The notes beneath the pieces were generated by a model, which had not been told where the DNA came from, did no database searches, and saw only the letters and a program-made list of their open reading frames with translations. A DNA stretch of 20,712 bases from Aliterella sp. RAGGC_92 (GTDB taxonomy: Bacteria > Cyanobacteriota > Cyanobacteriia > Cyanobacteriales > Chroococcidiopsidaceae): contig JAPJOW010000055.1 in NCBI GenBank assembly GCA_030826005.1, positions 1 through 20,712 on the forward strand. The letters run 5' to 3'. Below are positions 7,647-14,639 of this stretch, in pieces. Each line of letters starts with the position of its first letter. Position 1 is the first letter of the stretch. The position numbers and the translations under genes were made by a program.

Positions 7647-8265
7647 ACCTCTACTTACGATCTCAAATTGTAAATAGGCTCAATTTAATATCTTCCTCTT
7701 AAAGATAGGTGTCGGATATCTACAGCACAAAAAAGATTAATAGATTTTGTAGCTAACAATACAAATAACTGCAATGAACAATAATGAAATTGAGGAGAGG
7801 AAAGGCATAACAATTGTTGCCGTAAATCTTTTAGGTCAGCAGGTACGCAACAGCGCTGCGTGGCAATATAGCGAACCAAAGTTGGGCAAAGCTGCTATAA
7901 ATCTGTTGAACTAAAAAAAGAGCCAACGCTAACAACTAGCAAAGATAATATTCCTCTAGCCAAAGAACCTGCGATCGCCTGTTGTAGAGCAAGTAGTAAT
8001 CGAGAAGGGCTAAATCCTTAAGCTGTAGAATTGATTTTTATAAAAATTAGCTAAAAATACTTATCTTATAGAGCTTCACACTATTTGCCTTTCTAGGGCG
8101 GGGATTCTTGCCTCAATGCTTATACTTATGACCCCGCTAGAGTAACGCTGCAAGTATTTTATCCGCCGGGACTGCCCGACCGCCGTTGTCGAGGAAAGAA
8201 AAACATCTTTCCCAAATTCCCGGTGTTTTTGGTTCAGATCCAGATAAAGTTTTTTATAATGTTTT
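7647..8265. other. Gene-poor stretch with probable coding debris
   Basis: No intact gene is supported. On + an ATG at 7774 opens a 46-codon frame ending at 7914, and an overlapping frame continues to 8021; together they could be a broken gene, but there is no RBS and no recognised family. On -, an open stretch without a start ends at 8076 and its C-terminus (IEARIPALERQIV) faintly recalls the tail of IS200/IS605 TnpB proteins. The segment 8094-8140 contains an imperfect GC-rich inverted repeat (CGGGG...CCCCG). The right end leads into the promoter region of the COG0523 gene. Confidence 0.4.
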
Positions 8266-8284
8266 GAGAGTGATTATCATTCTC
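8266..8284 (+). promoter_or_regulatory. Zur-like operator in front of the COG0523 GTPase gene
   Basis: GAGAGTGATTATCATTCTC is a 19-bp near-perfect palindrome centred on base 8275, with one non-complementary pair. Its TGATNATCA core and AT-rich shape match the Fur-family (Zur) type of site. It ends 21 bp before the start codon of the GTPase gene, and a related site sits between znuC and znuA. Assignment to Zur rests on this context; no footprint or motif scan was available. Confidence 0.75.
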
Positions 8285-8305
8285 TAAAAAAGAGGTATTC
8301 GTGGT

Positions 8306-9286
8306 ATGGTCGCTAACAAGACAATGGATGTAGTGCCTGTAACAGTTCTTACTGGCTATCTGGGAGCAGGGAAAACAACTTTACTCAATCGCATCTTGAC
8401 TCACGAACATGGCTTAAAGGTAGCTGTGATTGTCAATGAGTTTGGAGAAGTGGGAATCGATAACCAGTTGGTTATTGATGCAGAGGAAGAAATATTTGAG
8501 ATGAACAATGGCTGCATTTGCTGCACAGTTCGAGGTGATTTGATTCGGATTATTGGCAATTTGATGCGACGGCGGGATAAATTTGACCATCTAGTGATTG
8601 AAACAACAGGACTTGCAGACCCCGCCCCAGTAATTCAAACTTTCTTTGTAGATGAAGATATGCAGGGTCAATTGGCTCTAGATGCAGTGGTGACGGTAGT
8701 TGATGCTAAACACATTTGGTCGCATTGGGAAAGTAGTGAAGCCCAAGAGCAAATTGCATTTGCAGATGTAATTTTGCTCAATAAAACTGACCTGGTAACA
8801 AATGATGTGTTAGAAGAACTGGAAAAGCGGATTAAAGGGATAAATGCAATTGCCAAAATTTACCGTACCCGCAACGCCGAGCTAGAAATGGATGCAATAT
8901 TAGGGGTAGGAGCATTCGATCTCAACCGTGCTTTAGAAATCGATCCAGAATTTTTGGATGAAACAGCCCACGAGCATGATGAAACCATTGCTTCTGTGGC
9001 TTTGGTAGAATCCGGCGGATTAGATATGCAAAAGTTAAACGATTGGATTAGTTATTTGTTACACACCCAAGGAACAGATATCTATCGCATGAAAGGGATT
9101 GTCAATATTGCCGGAGAAGACAATCGGTTTGTATTTCAAGGAGTGCATATGCTGTTTGATGGTACGCGCGATCGCGCTTGGAAGCCAAACGAAGCCCGCA
9201 AAAATGAAATGGTGTTCATCGGTCGTAACTTGAACGAGGCTCAACTGAAAAAGGACTTTCAGGCGTGTTTGGTTGAAAAACGATAA
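8306..9286 (+). CDS. COG0523 (CobW/ZNG-type) metal-chaperone GTPase
   Basis: A 326-residue G3E-family GTPase. It shows the P-loop GYLGAGKTT (17-25), NEFGEVGID (44-52), the metal-binding CxCC motif CICC (70-73), ETTGLADP (99-106), and NKTD (159-162) for guanine recognition. A C-terminal CobW_C domain (about 228-326) follows a short acidic/His linker (AHEHDE). Members of this family that are controlled by Zur are thought to pass zinc to client proteins when zinc is scarce. The Zur-like box and the neighbouring znu genes place this one in that subgroup rather than in cobalamin synthesis (CobW) or nitrile hydratase activation. The ATG at 8306 has AGAGG 10 nt upstream (8291-8295). The gene is monocistronic and converges on znuB. 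Confidence 0.92.
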   Translation: MVANKTMDVVPVTVLTGYLGAGKTTLLNRILTHEHGLKVAVIVNEFGEVGIDNQLVIDAEEEIFEMNNGCICCTVRGDLIRIIGNLMRRRDKFDHLVIETTGLADPAPVIQTFFVDEDMQGQLALDAVVTVVDAKHIWSHWESSEAQEQIAFADVILLNKTDLVTNDVLEELEKRIKGINAIAKIYRTRNAELEMDAILGVGAFDLNRALEIDPEFLDETAHEHDETIASVALVESGGLDMQKLNDWISYLLHTQGTDIYRMKGIVNIAGEDNRFVFQGVHMLFDGTRDRAWKPNEARKNEMVFIGRNLNEAQLKKDFQACLVEKR

Positions 9287-9313
9287 TAGAAGTACGTCAA
9301 ATTCGAGCAACAG

Positions 9314-9348
9314 TGACAAACAAAATGCTTCGGTTGGCGTATTTGTCA
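9314..9348. terminator. Possible bidirectional terminator between converging genes
   Basis: TGACAAA (9314-9320) and TTTGTCA (9342-9348) form a 7-bp stem around a 21-nt loop that can pair partly inside. It lies between the converging stops of the COG0523 gene and znuB. No long T-run follows, so the assignment is weak. Confidence 0.3.
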
Positions 9349-9366
9349 GTAACTACTCCCTGAAAG

Positions 9367-10251
9367 CTATTTGCGACGTTTGAGTAAAGCTAGACGACGC
9401 ATAGTTGCGATACTTCCCCTTGGGTTCGGTCGAGTTAAAATTCCCTGAGATGGGCTAAATAGTAGTGCTAGTAAAAACAAACTAGATGACAGCAAGACGA
9501 TCGCCGGACCCGAAGGCAAGTTCCAATAATAACTGAGATAAACACCGGAAATACTAGAGATTGAGCCTAAAATAGCTCCTACTATCATCATCTGATGCAG
9601 TTCTTTTACTAACAAATAGGCAGTCAAGGCAGGCCCGACCAGTAGAGAAATTACCAGAATTACTCCCACTGCTTGCATACTAGCGATAATGGTGAGAGTA
9701 ATGGCTGTCATGAAGCCAAAGTAAATAGTGTTGATAGGTAAGCCGACTGCTTGAGCGCCAGTTTTATCGAAGGTGTAGAACAATAATTCTTTATAAAACA
9801 GTTCGATCGCAAGCAAAATTAAAACGGCGATCGCGAACGAGCGCCCAATATCATGGAGTGTTACTCCGAGGATATCGCCGAACAAAAAACTATCGAGATC
9901 GAGTTTATTTTTCAGTACCGTAATCAGCGTCACGCCCAAGGCAAAAAAAGTAGAAAATGTCAGTGCCATTGCTGCATCAACTTTGACTCGTGTTTGAGAA
10001 CGAATCCAAACAATGAGCAACGCGCCCAGAATGCCCGATCCAAAAGCACCTAGTAGAATATCAATACCCAAAAAGAAAGAAATTGATAACCCTGGTAGAA
10101 CGCAGTGAGCAATGACATCTCCAAGCATTGCCATGCGCTGCACAATTAGATAACTACCGACCACCGGGCAAAGAATTCCCACGATCGCGCCAATGGCGAT
10201 CGCGTTGCGTATGAATTCGTAATTAAGAGGTTCTAACAGAAGGTTAAACAC
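9367..10251 (-). CDS. znuB: Zinc ABC transporter permease
   Basis: A 294-residue, very hydrophobic ABC-3 family permease (about eight or nine membrane segments) forming the inner-membrane channel of the high-affinity zinc importer. Typical family segments are visible: GIVGSYLIVQRMAMLGD-like GSYLIVQRMAMLGDVIAHC near residue 30-50, SRR-type cytoplasmic loops, and SLLVGPALTAYLLVK around residue 200. The C-terminus is basic (RRLALLKRRK). The start is a GTG at 10251, 30 bp after the znuC stop, with no clear Shine-Dalgarno; coupling to znuC is likely. It belongs to the znuC-znuB unit read leftward from the Zur-like box at 11039. A manganese or iron role is possible for this family, but the three-His ligand set in the partner ZnuA favours zinc. 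Confidence 0.88.
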   Translation of the reverse strand: MFNLLLEPLNYEFIRNAIAIGAIVGILCPVVGSYLIVQRMAMLGDVIAHCVLPGLSISFFLGIDILLGAFGSGILGALLIVWIRSQTRVKVDAAMALTFSTFFALGVTLITVLKNKLDLDSFLFGDILGVTLHDIGRSFAIAVLILLAIELFYKELLFYTFDKTGAQAVGLPINTIYFGFMTAITLTIIASMQAVGVILVISLLVGPALTAYLLVKELHQMMIVGAILGSISSISGVYLSYYWNLPSGPAIVLLSSSLFLLALLFSPSQGILTRPNPRGSIATMRRLALLKRRK

Positions 10252-10281
10252 GAGCAGTAGGGGAATAAATAAGTAAATGGT

Positions 10282-11025
10282 TTAGCAGAAAAAAGACGTT
10301 TCTATCTTTTGATGCAAGGAATTTCCCAAGTAGCTGCCATAAGCTTGACGCAGATTTTCAGGAGTCATTACTTGTTGGGGCGAACCCTCGGCTATCAAGG
10401 ATTGATTGAGCAACAGCAATCGATCGAGTTGACTGAGGGACGATCCCCATTCATGGGTACTAAGAATTAAAATTTTCCCTTGCGATCGCAATTCCTCAAA
10501 AACTTCTAGCATAATGGCTTCGGTTTTCTTATCCACACCCGTAAATGGTTCGTCAAATAAGAACAAATCTGCTTGTTGCGCCAAAGCCCGCGCTAAAAAT
10601 ACCCGTTGCTGCTGTCCTCCAGAAAGTTCGCCAATGCGGCGATGGCAAAGATTTAGCATCTCTACTCGTTTCAATGCTGTCTTCACCGTTTCTTTTGCCC
10701 CAGGGTTGGGATTGCGAAGCCATCCTAGCTGACGAGTCCGCGCCATCATCACAACGTTCCAAACCGTAATCGGATAATCCCAATCAATTTGCGACTTCTG
10801 CGGGATATACGCTACCCGCTCTAACTGCTGGCATAGCGGACAGGTGCAATAGCGAACTACACCCCCCGCAGGGACTAAGCCTAACAATGCTTTTAGCAGC
10901 GTACTTTTGCCTGCTCCATTTGGCCCAATAATGCCCACCAGTTGACCTGGATTTACTTGGAAACTGACTGGATCGAGTCCACGCACGCCCCGATAATTGA
11001 CAGCAAGCTGCCGAACCTCTAACAT
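10282..11025 (-). CDS. znuC: Zinc ABC transporter ATP-binding protein
   Basis: A 247-residue ABC ATPase that drives the ZnuB channel. It has Walker A GPNGAGKST (34-42), Q-loop IPQ (Q76) followed by the family segment DWDYPITVWN, signature LSGGQQQR (134-141), Walker B LFLFDEP (154-160) with Glu159, and the H-loop His191 in STHE. An unusual C-x-C-x2-C cluster (C60, C62, C65) sits just before the Q-loop, where relatives usually have a polar loop. The ATG at 11025 lies 13 nt downstream of the Zur-like palindrome, so a repressor bound there would block this promoter. It is the first gene of the znuCB unit, divergent from znuA. Confidence 0.9.
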   Translation of the reverse strand: MLEVRQLAVNYRGVRGLDPVSFQVNPGQLVGIIGPNGAGKSTLLKALLGLVPAGGVVRYCTCPLCQQLERVAYIPQKSQIDWDYPITVWNVVMMARTRQLGWLRNPNPGAKETVKTALKRVEMLNLCHRRIGELSGGQQQRVFLARALAQQADLFLFDEPFTGVDKKTEAIMLEVFEELRSQGKILILSTHEWGSSLSQLDRLLLLNQSLIAEGSPQQVMTPENLRQAYGSYLGNSLHQKIETSFFC

Positions 11026-11038
11026 GAATACCTAGAAT

Positions 11039-11057
11039 GAGAATGATTATTATTATA
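11039..11057. promoter_or_regulatory. Zur-like operator shared by divergent znuC and znuA
   Basis: GAGAATGATTATTATTATA has a left half-site (GAGAATGAT) that equals the reverse complement of the right half (ATCATTCTC) of the box in front of the COG0523 gene, with a weaker right half. It lies in the 64-bp gap between znuC and znuA, 13 nt from the znuC start and 32 nt from the znuA start, so one site could control both directions. Confidence 0.65.
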
Positions 11058-11089
11058 TACTGAGAACGCGATTCTTAAATTAAAACATC

Positions 11090-12112
11090 ATGTCTACTCA
11101 GCACTATCGAACCTGGAATAGCACGCTCCTAGCGATCGCTGTCAGCATACTTAGTGCTTGCAGCCAATCTACATCAATCGATCGAAATAGCCCAACCAAT
11201 TTTACTAATACCGCCGCTACCAGCACGAAATTGAAAGTAGTTGCAACCAGCAGCGTGCTATGCGATTTAACGAAAACTATTGCCGCTAATACAATCGACC
11301 TAACTTGCTTAGTAAAAGCGGGAACTGACCCCCACGTTTATAAGCCAACACCAAAAGACCGCAAGGCGCTCGAAGATGCCCAGCTTGTTCTGTACTCTGG
11401 CTATAACTTTGAACCTAGTTTGATCGAATTAATTAAAGCCTCCTCTAATCGCGCTACCAAAGTAGCAGTGGGAGAAACGGCAGTTCCCAAACCTCTGATG
11501 GGTAAACATGAAGACGATCGCGCTGAAGAAAAGAGTGAAACCCATGCGGGAGGTGAAGAACCAGACCCGCATATTTGGCACGATGCCAAAAATGGAGTTC
11601 AGATGGTAAAAGTAATTCAAGACAACCTGACGAAAGCTGCACCGCAAAACACTAATTTATATAGGAAAAATGCTCAAGGGCTGTCCGCAAAACTAACTCA
11701 GGTTGATAGCTGGATTAAAACTCAAATCGCTACCATTCCACCAAACTCACGCAAACTGGTGACAACTCACGATGCCTTGGGATATTATTCTGCGGCTTAC
11801 AGCATTCCGGTTGAAGGGGTATTACAGGGTATCAGTACCGCAGAAAAACCTACGGCTGCACGAGTAAAAGAACTAACCGAGGAAATTAAAGCCGAGCGAG
11901 TGCCAACTATTTTTGCGGAAGTTTCAGCCAATCCTAAACTGATTGAAACGGTGGCAAAAGAAGCGAATGTGAAACTGTCCGAACGAGAACTATTTGCCGA
12001 TGGACTGGGAGACGCAGGCACGGAGGGCGATACCTACCCCAAAATGCTGATTGCGAACACAAAGGCGATCGTCCTTGGCTTGGGCGGTCAATACGCGGCG
12101 TTTGCGCCATAA
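11090..12112 (+). CDS. znuA: Zinc-binding lipoprotein of the ABC importer
   Basis: A 340-residue cluster A-I solute-binding protein that captures the metal in the periplasm. The N-terminus is a lipoprotein signal with lipobox L-S-A-C (Cys24). Expected metal ligands are His82 (TDPHVYKPTP), His161 (PDPHIWHD), His227 (VTTHDALGYY) and Asp304 (FADGLGD). The manganese-specific MntC type has Glu at the third position, so His227 supports zinc. The charged loop before His161 (about 139-160) has only two His and many Glu/Asp, shorter and poorer in His than in classical ZnuA. The gene diverges from znuC across the Zur-like box and is followed 20 bp later by a WD40 gene. No good Shine-Dalgarno precedes the ATG. 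Confidence 0.9.
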   Translation: MSTQHYRTWNSTLLAIAVSILSACSQSTSIDRNSPTNFTNTAATSTKLKVVATSSVLCDLTKTIAANTIDLTCLVKAGTDPHVYKPTPKDRKALEDAQLVLYSGYNFEPSLIELIKASSNRATKVAVGETAVPKPLMGKHEDDRAEEKSETHAGGEEPDPHIWHDAKNGVQMVKVIQDNLTKAAPQNTNLYRKNAQGLSAKLTQVDSWIKTQIATIPPNSRKLVTTHDALGYYSAAYSIPVEGVLQGISTAEKPTAARVKELTEEIKAERVPTIFAEVSANPKLIETVAKEANVKLSERELFADGLGDAGTEGDTYPKMLIANTKAIVLGLGGQYAAFAP

Positions 12113-12132
12113 TTATCAACAAGTGAGAAGCG

Positions 12133-13275
12133 ATGAAACCTTCAGTTGCAAACTCCCAACAATTCGACTTGCATTGGCGGGGGAAGCTTTCAGATTATGT
12201 AACAGCGATCGCCTGGTCGCCTCAAGCTAAAACTTTAGCAGTAAGTTCTGCCGCCGGAGAAGTAATGCTCTGGCGGGATCTCTCTAATACGCAAGAGAGC
12301 AACTGGCCTTTATTACCTTTACAAATGGCTGAGAGTCACTCCCTAGACTGCCTCGCTTTTTCTCCTGATGGGCAGAACCTCGCTGCTGGCGGTCAGGCTG
12401 GGCAGGTAAAAATTTGGCGTTTGTATGAAGATAATAGAACTTACCGATGTAGACCCTTCCACATTATGGAAAATGCACCTGCCTGGGTAGACAAGTTAGC
12501 TTGGAATCCTATTCGCAATCAACTAGCTTTCAGCTTAGGGCGCTATGTCCAGGTGTGGGATGCTGATACGGGCGAGGTAATCGCTACGCTTAATTTTGAT
12601 AATTCCTCTGTACTGGATTTAGATTGGAGTCCTGATGGACAGTACTTAGCGATCGCAGGTTATCAAGGAGCGAAGATTTGGAATGCTCAATCTTGGGATG
12701 ACGATCCTTATGTAGTGTTAGTGCCTTCGGCAAGTTTGGCGATCGCTTGGTCGCCGGATGGCAAGTATCTTGCTTGTGGAAATATGGATCGAACGATCGC
12801 CGTTATCGAGTGGAATAACTCAATTGCCTCAGAAAGTGACGATCCAAACCAAGATTTTTTTCCTTGGGTAATGCGCGGTTTTCCTGGTAAAATTCGCCAG
12901 CTTGCCTGGTCGCAAACTCAAACTGGGCTAAATTCCTCTCTGTTGGCTGCTTCTAGCCTTGAAGGTATTGTGGTATGGGAACGGGCGAAGGAGTCTATGG
13001 GCTGGACAAGTAGATTATTACAACAGCATAGTGGAGTTATACAAGCCCTTGCCTTTCAACCCAATAGCTTTTTACTAGCTTCGGCATCGGAGGATGGTTG
13101 GGTTTGTTTGTGGCAAAAAGCTAAAAAATTAGCCCAAATTCTCCCTGGCGCACCTAAGGGATTTTCTCGTCTAGCCTGGCATCCCCAAGGGCATCAACTT
13201 GCGGCGGGAGGTCATGGCGGTGAATTAATGATTTGGTCAAAAGGTATGCGCGGTCAAGGATTTGGTAGTCCTTAG
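12133..13275 (+). CDS. WD40 beta-propeller protein linked to zinc import
   Basis: A 380-residue protein made almost wholly of WD40 repeats. Seven to eight can be counted by their turns: AIAWSPQAKTLAVSS...LWR, CLAFSPDGQNLAAGG...IWR, KLAWNPIRNQLAFS...VWD, DLDWSPDGQYLAIAG...IWN, AIAWSPDGKYLACGN...IEW, QLAWSQTQ...VVWE, ALAFQPNSFLLASASE...LWQ and RLAWHPQGHQLAAGG...IWS. This is enough for one closed propeller. There is no signal peptide or membrane segment, so it should be cytoplasmic. It starts 20 bp after znuA on the same strand and so is probably transcribed from the Zur-controlled promoter. The specific role is unknown: a scaffold or partner of the zinc machinery is inference from the operon. 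It contains few His or Cys, which argues against zinc storage. Confidence 0.85.
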   Translation: MKPSVANSQQFDLHWRGKLSDYVTAIAWSPQAKTLAVSSAAGEVMLWRDLSNTQESNWPLLPLQMAESHSLDCLAFSPDGQNLAAGGQAGQVKIWRLYEDNRTYRCRPFHIMENAPAWVDKLAWNPIRNQLAFSLGRYVQVWDADTGEVIATLNFDNSSVLDLDWSPDGQYLAIAGYQGAKIWNAQSWDDDPYVVLVPSASLAIAWSPDGKYLACGNMDRTIAVIEWNNSIASESDDPNQDFFPWVMRGFPGKIRQLAWSQTQTGLNSSLLAASSLEGIVVWERAKESMGWTSRLLQQHSGVIQALAFQPNSFLLASASEDGWVCLWQKAKKLAQILPGAPKGFSRLAWHPQGHQLAAGGHGGELMIWSKGMRGQGFGSP

Positions 13276-13378
13276 CAACTATTATCGCAAGCTCTGATTG
13301 AAAATTGTCACCAAAATAAGGATAAGTTTATGGCAGCTTTGCAGCACTACATAAGATAAAAATTTGTATTGAATTAAT

Positions 13379-14146
13379 TTAATCTGCAATGCCGCTCTTA
13401 CTATCTAAAATCCCACTCATAAGCTCTGCATAAGCTTCTTTCATTGGCAATTCTCTATTAATCTCAATCCGCCGACGCTTAACTACAACCGCTTGCTGAG
13501 AAATTGGATTGTAGCCTTCTTTTTCATACTCTCCCCAATACAATCCTATCCCTCGCCTTTGCCAGGTGGGTAAATCGTTAAAATTAATCCCATACTCAAA
13601 CAACAAATTATTTTTAAAAGCTACCGATTTACCTTCAAGCATCGATGTTGCTTCCCCAATACTTTTACCAGCTTGGCGTAAAGTCCAGTAGCACCAACCA
13701 TTTAACGCACACCTAGCTGCATCCGCTTGTCGCCAACGAAAATAATCTACCACTTGCGACTTATTGACACCTAGCCAAATCCGACTGTCAAAACTTACAG
13801 CATTTTGACAACTATGAGTAAAGGTAGCACTAGCAATTCCTGCGGAAATTGATACAACTTTTTCTAAACTGCGATCGAAAAAATCCCAGTTTGGCGCGCA
13901 AAGAATTGATATTTCATCGCTCTCTGTATAAGCATATATTCCTTGAATTTCTTGTAGCAATACTTCTGTTGTTTGTACCATCATTTCATGAAACTTAAAG
14001 TCAAAAGGCTTTTCAAAACGGGATTCGGTAAACTTAGAAAATCCTCTCCCATCAAGGCGAATTACTACCCACGCACCCGGTATAATTTGCAGGTTGTGAA
14101 AATACTCACCCTGGCGCATTTTAGCTTCAAAACTATCGCTATCCAT
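13379..14146 (-). CDS. Thg1-like 3'-5' polymerase (tRNA repair / tRNA-His guanylyltransferase family)
   Basis: A 255-residue member of the Thg1 family, which adds nucleotides to the 5' end of RNA in the 3'-to-5' direction. Catalytic motifs match well: VIRLDGRGFSKF (28-39) with metal-binding Asp32, and YTESDEIS (73-80) with Asp77/Glu78. FDSRIW and DYFRWRQADAARCALNGW follow, as is usual for the family. Eukaryotic Thg1 adds G-1 to tRNA-His; bacterial Thg1-like proteins generally repair 5'-truncated tRNAs, using the opposite strand as template. Since most bacteria encode G-1 in the tRNA-His gene, a repair role is more likely here. The gene starts 20 bp after a polynucleotide-kinase-like gene on the same strand, which supports repair. 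It converges on the WD40 gene; no terminator was seen in the 103-bp gap. Confidence 0.9.
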   Translation of the reverse strand: MDSDSFEAKMRQGEYFHNLQIIPGAWVVIRLDGRGFSKFTESRFEKPFDFKFHEMMVQTTEVLLQEIQGIYAYTESDEISILCAPNWDFFDRSLEKVVSISAGIASATFTHSCQNAVSFDSRIWLGVNKSQVVDYFRWRQADAARCALNGWCYWTLRQAGKSIGEATSMLEGKSVAFKNNLLFEYGINFNDLPTWQRRGIGLYWGEYEKEGYNPISQQAVVVKRRRIEINRELPMKEAYAELMSGILDSKSGIAD

Positions 14147-14166
14147 AAATTTTATTAACTAAGTAG

Positions 14167-14586
14167 CTATTCTGGACTAATATCAAATAAGTCGTGGAAT
14201 CCCTCACTATAATCAGGGCGCGTTAATTTTTTTAGCGTTGCATAAATCCCTACTTCAGGAACTTTTGCTTTACCATGTCGCTGTGAATTACGCTCTAAAC
14301 ACACTTTAAGCGGCAAATCAAAGTAATAGCCAATAATTTTACAATCATAGCTGTTGCCAATTTCAATTAGTGGCGCGCGTTCAATAGTTGTAGGGTTGGT
14401 ATTATCAACGACTACAGATTTTCCCTCATTTAATGCCGCCGTAATTAATTGTGTCTGTCTTCTATTTTTATGCTTGTTATTGGGAAATAAGTCTTTACTA
14501 ACGTGCTGATGAGTTGAGGCAAAATTATTGTGATAGAAAGTAGTTTTTCCCGAAGCCTGCAAACCAATAAATATAATTAATTCCAT
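14167..14586 (-). CDS. Polynucleotide kinase-like P-loop protein
   Basis: A 139-residue P-loop kinase of the T4 Pnk/PNKP kinase-domain type. It has Walker A GLQASGKTTF (8-17) almost at the N-terminus, SKDLFPNN after the first helix, VVVDNTNPT (the DNTN segment typical of polynucleotide 5'-kinase domains), and a lid with CLERNSQRHGKAKVP carrying the arginines. It has no phosphatase or ligase domain. Such enzymes phosphorylate 5'-OH ends of nucleic acids; other small-molecule kinases of this superfamily look similar at this level, so RNA as substrate is inferred mainly from the Thg1-like gene 20 bp downstream. The start is fixed by the Walker A position; GAGG lies very close to the ATG. Confidence 0.8.
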   Translation of the reverse strand: MELIIFIGLQASGKTTFYHNNFASTHQHVSKDLFPNNKHKNRRQTQLITAALNEGKSVVVDNTNPTTIERAPLIEIGNSYDCKIIGYYFDLPLKVCLERNSQRHGKAKVPEVGIYATLKKLTRPDYSEGFHDLFDISPE

Positions 14587-14639
14587 GCCTCATTAATTTT
14601 AAATTGAAGGCTACTTTCTATTTTTAAGCGCCTAACGTG

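Noticed and set aside
7685..7879. 64-codon minus-strand frame
   Set aside because: Odd composition (many Cys, Leu and Arg), no RBS and no family resemblance; the plus strand looks no less coding.
10514..10783. Three overlapping 70-76 codon frames inside znuC
   Set aside because: Shadows of the ABC ATPase gene, whose Walker and signature motifs fix the true frame.
9367..12112. Manganese (MntABC-type) rather than zinc importer
   Set aside because: The third ligand in the binding protein is His227 instead of Glu, and Zur-like boxes plus a COG0523 gene surround it. Not fully excluded without an assay.
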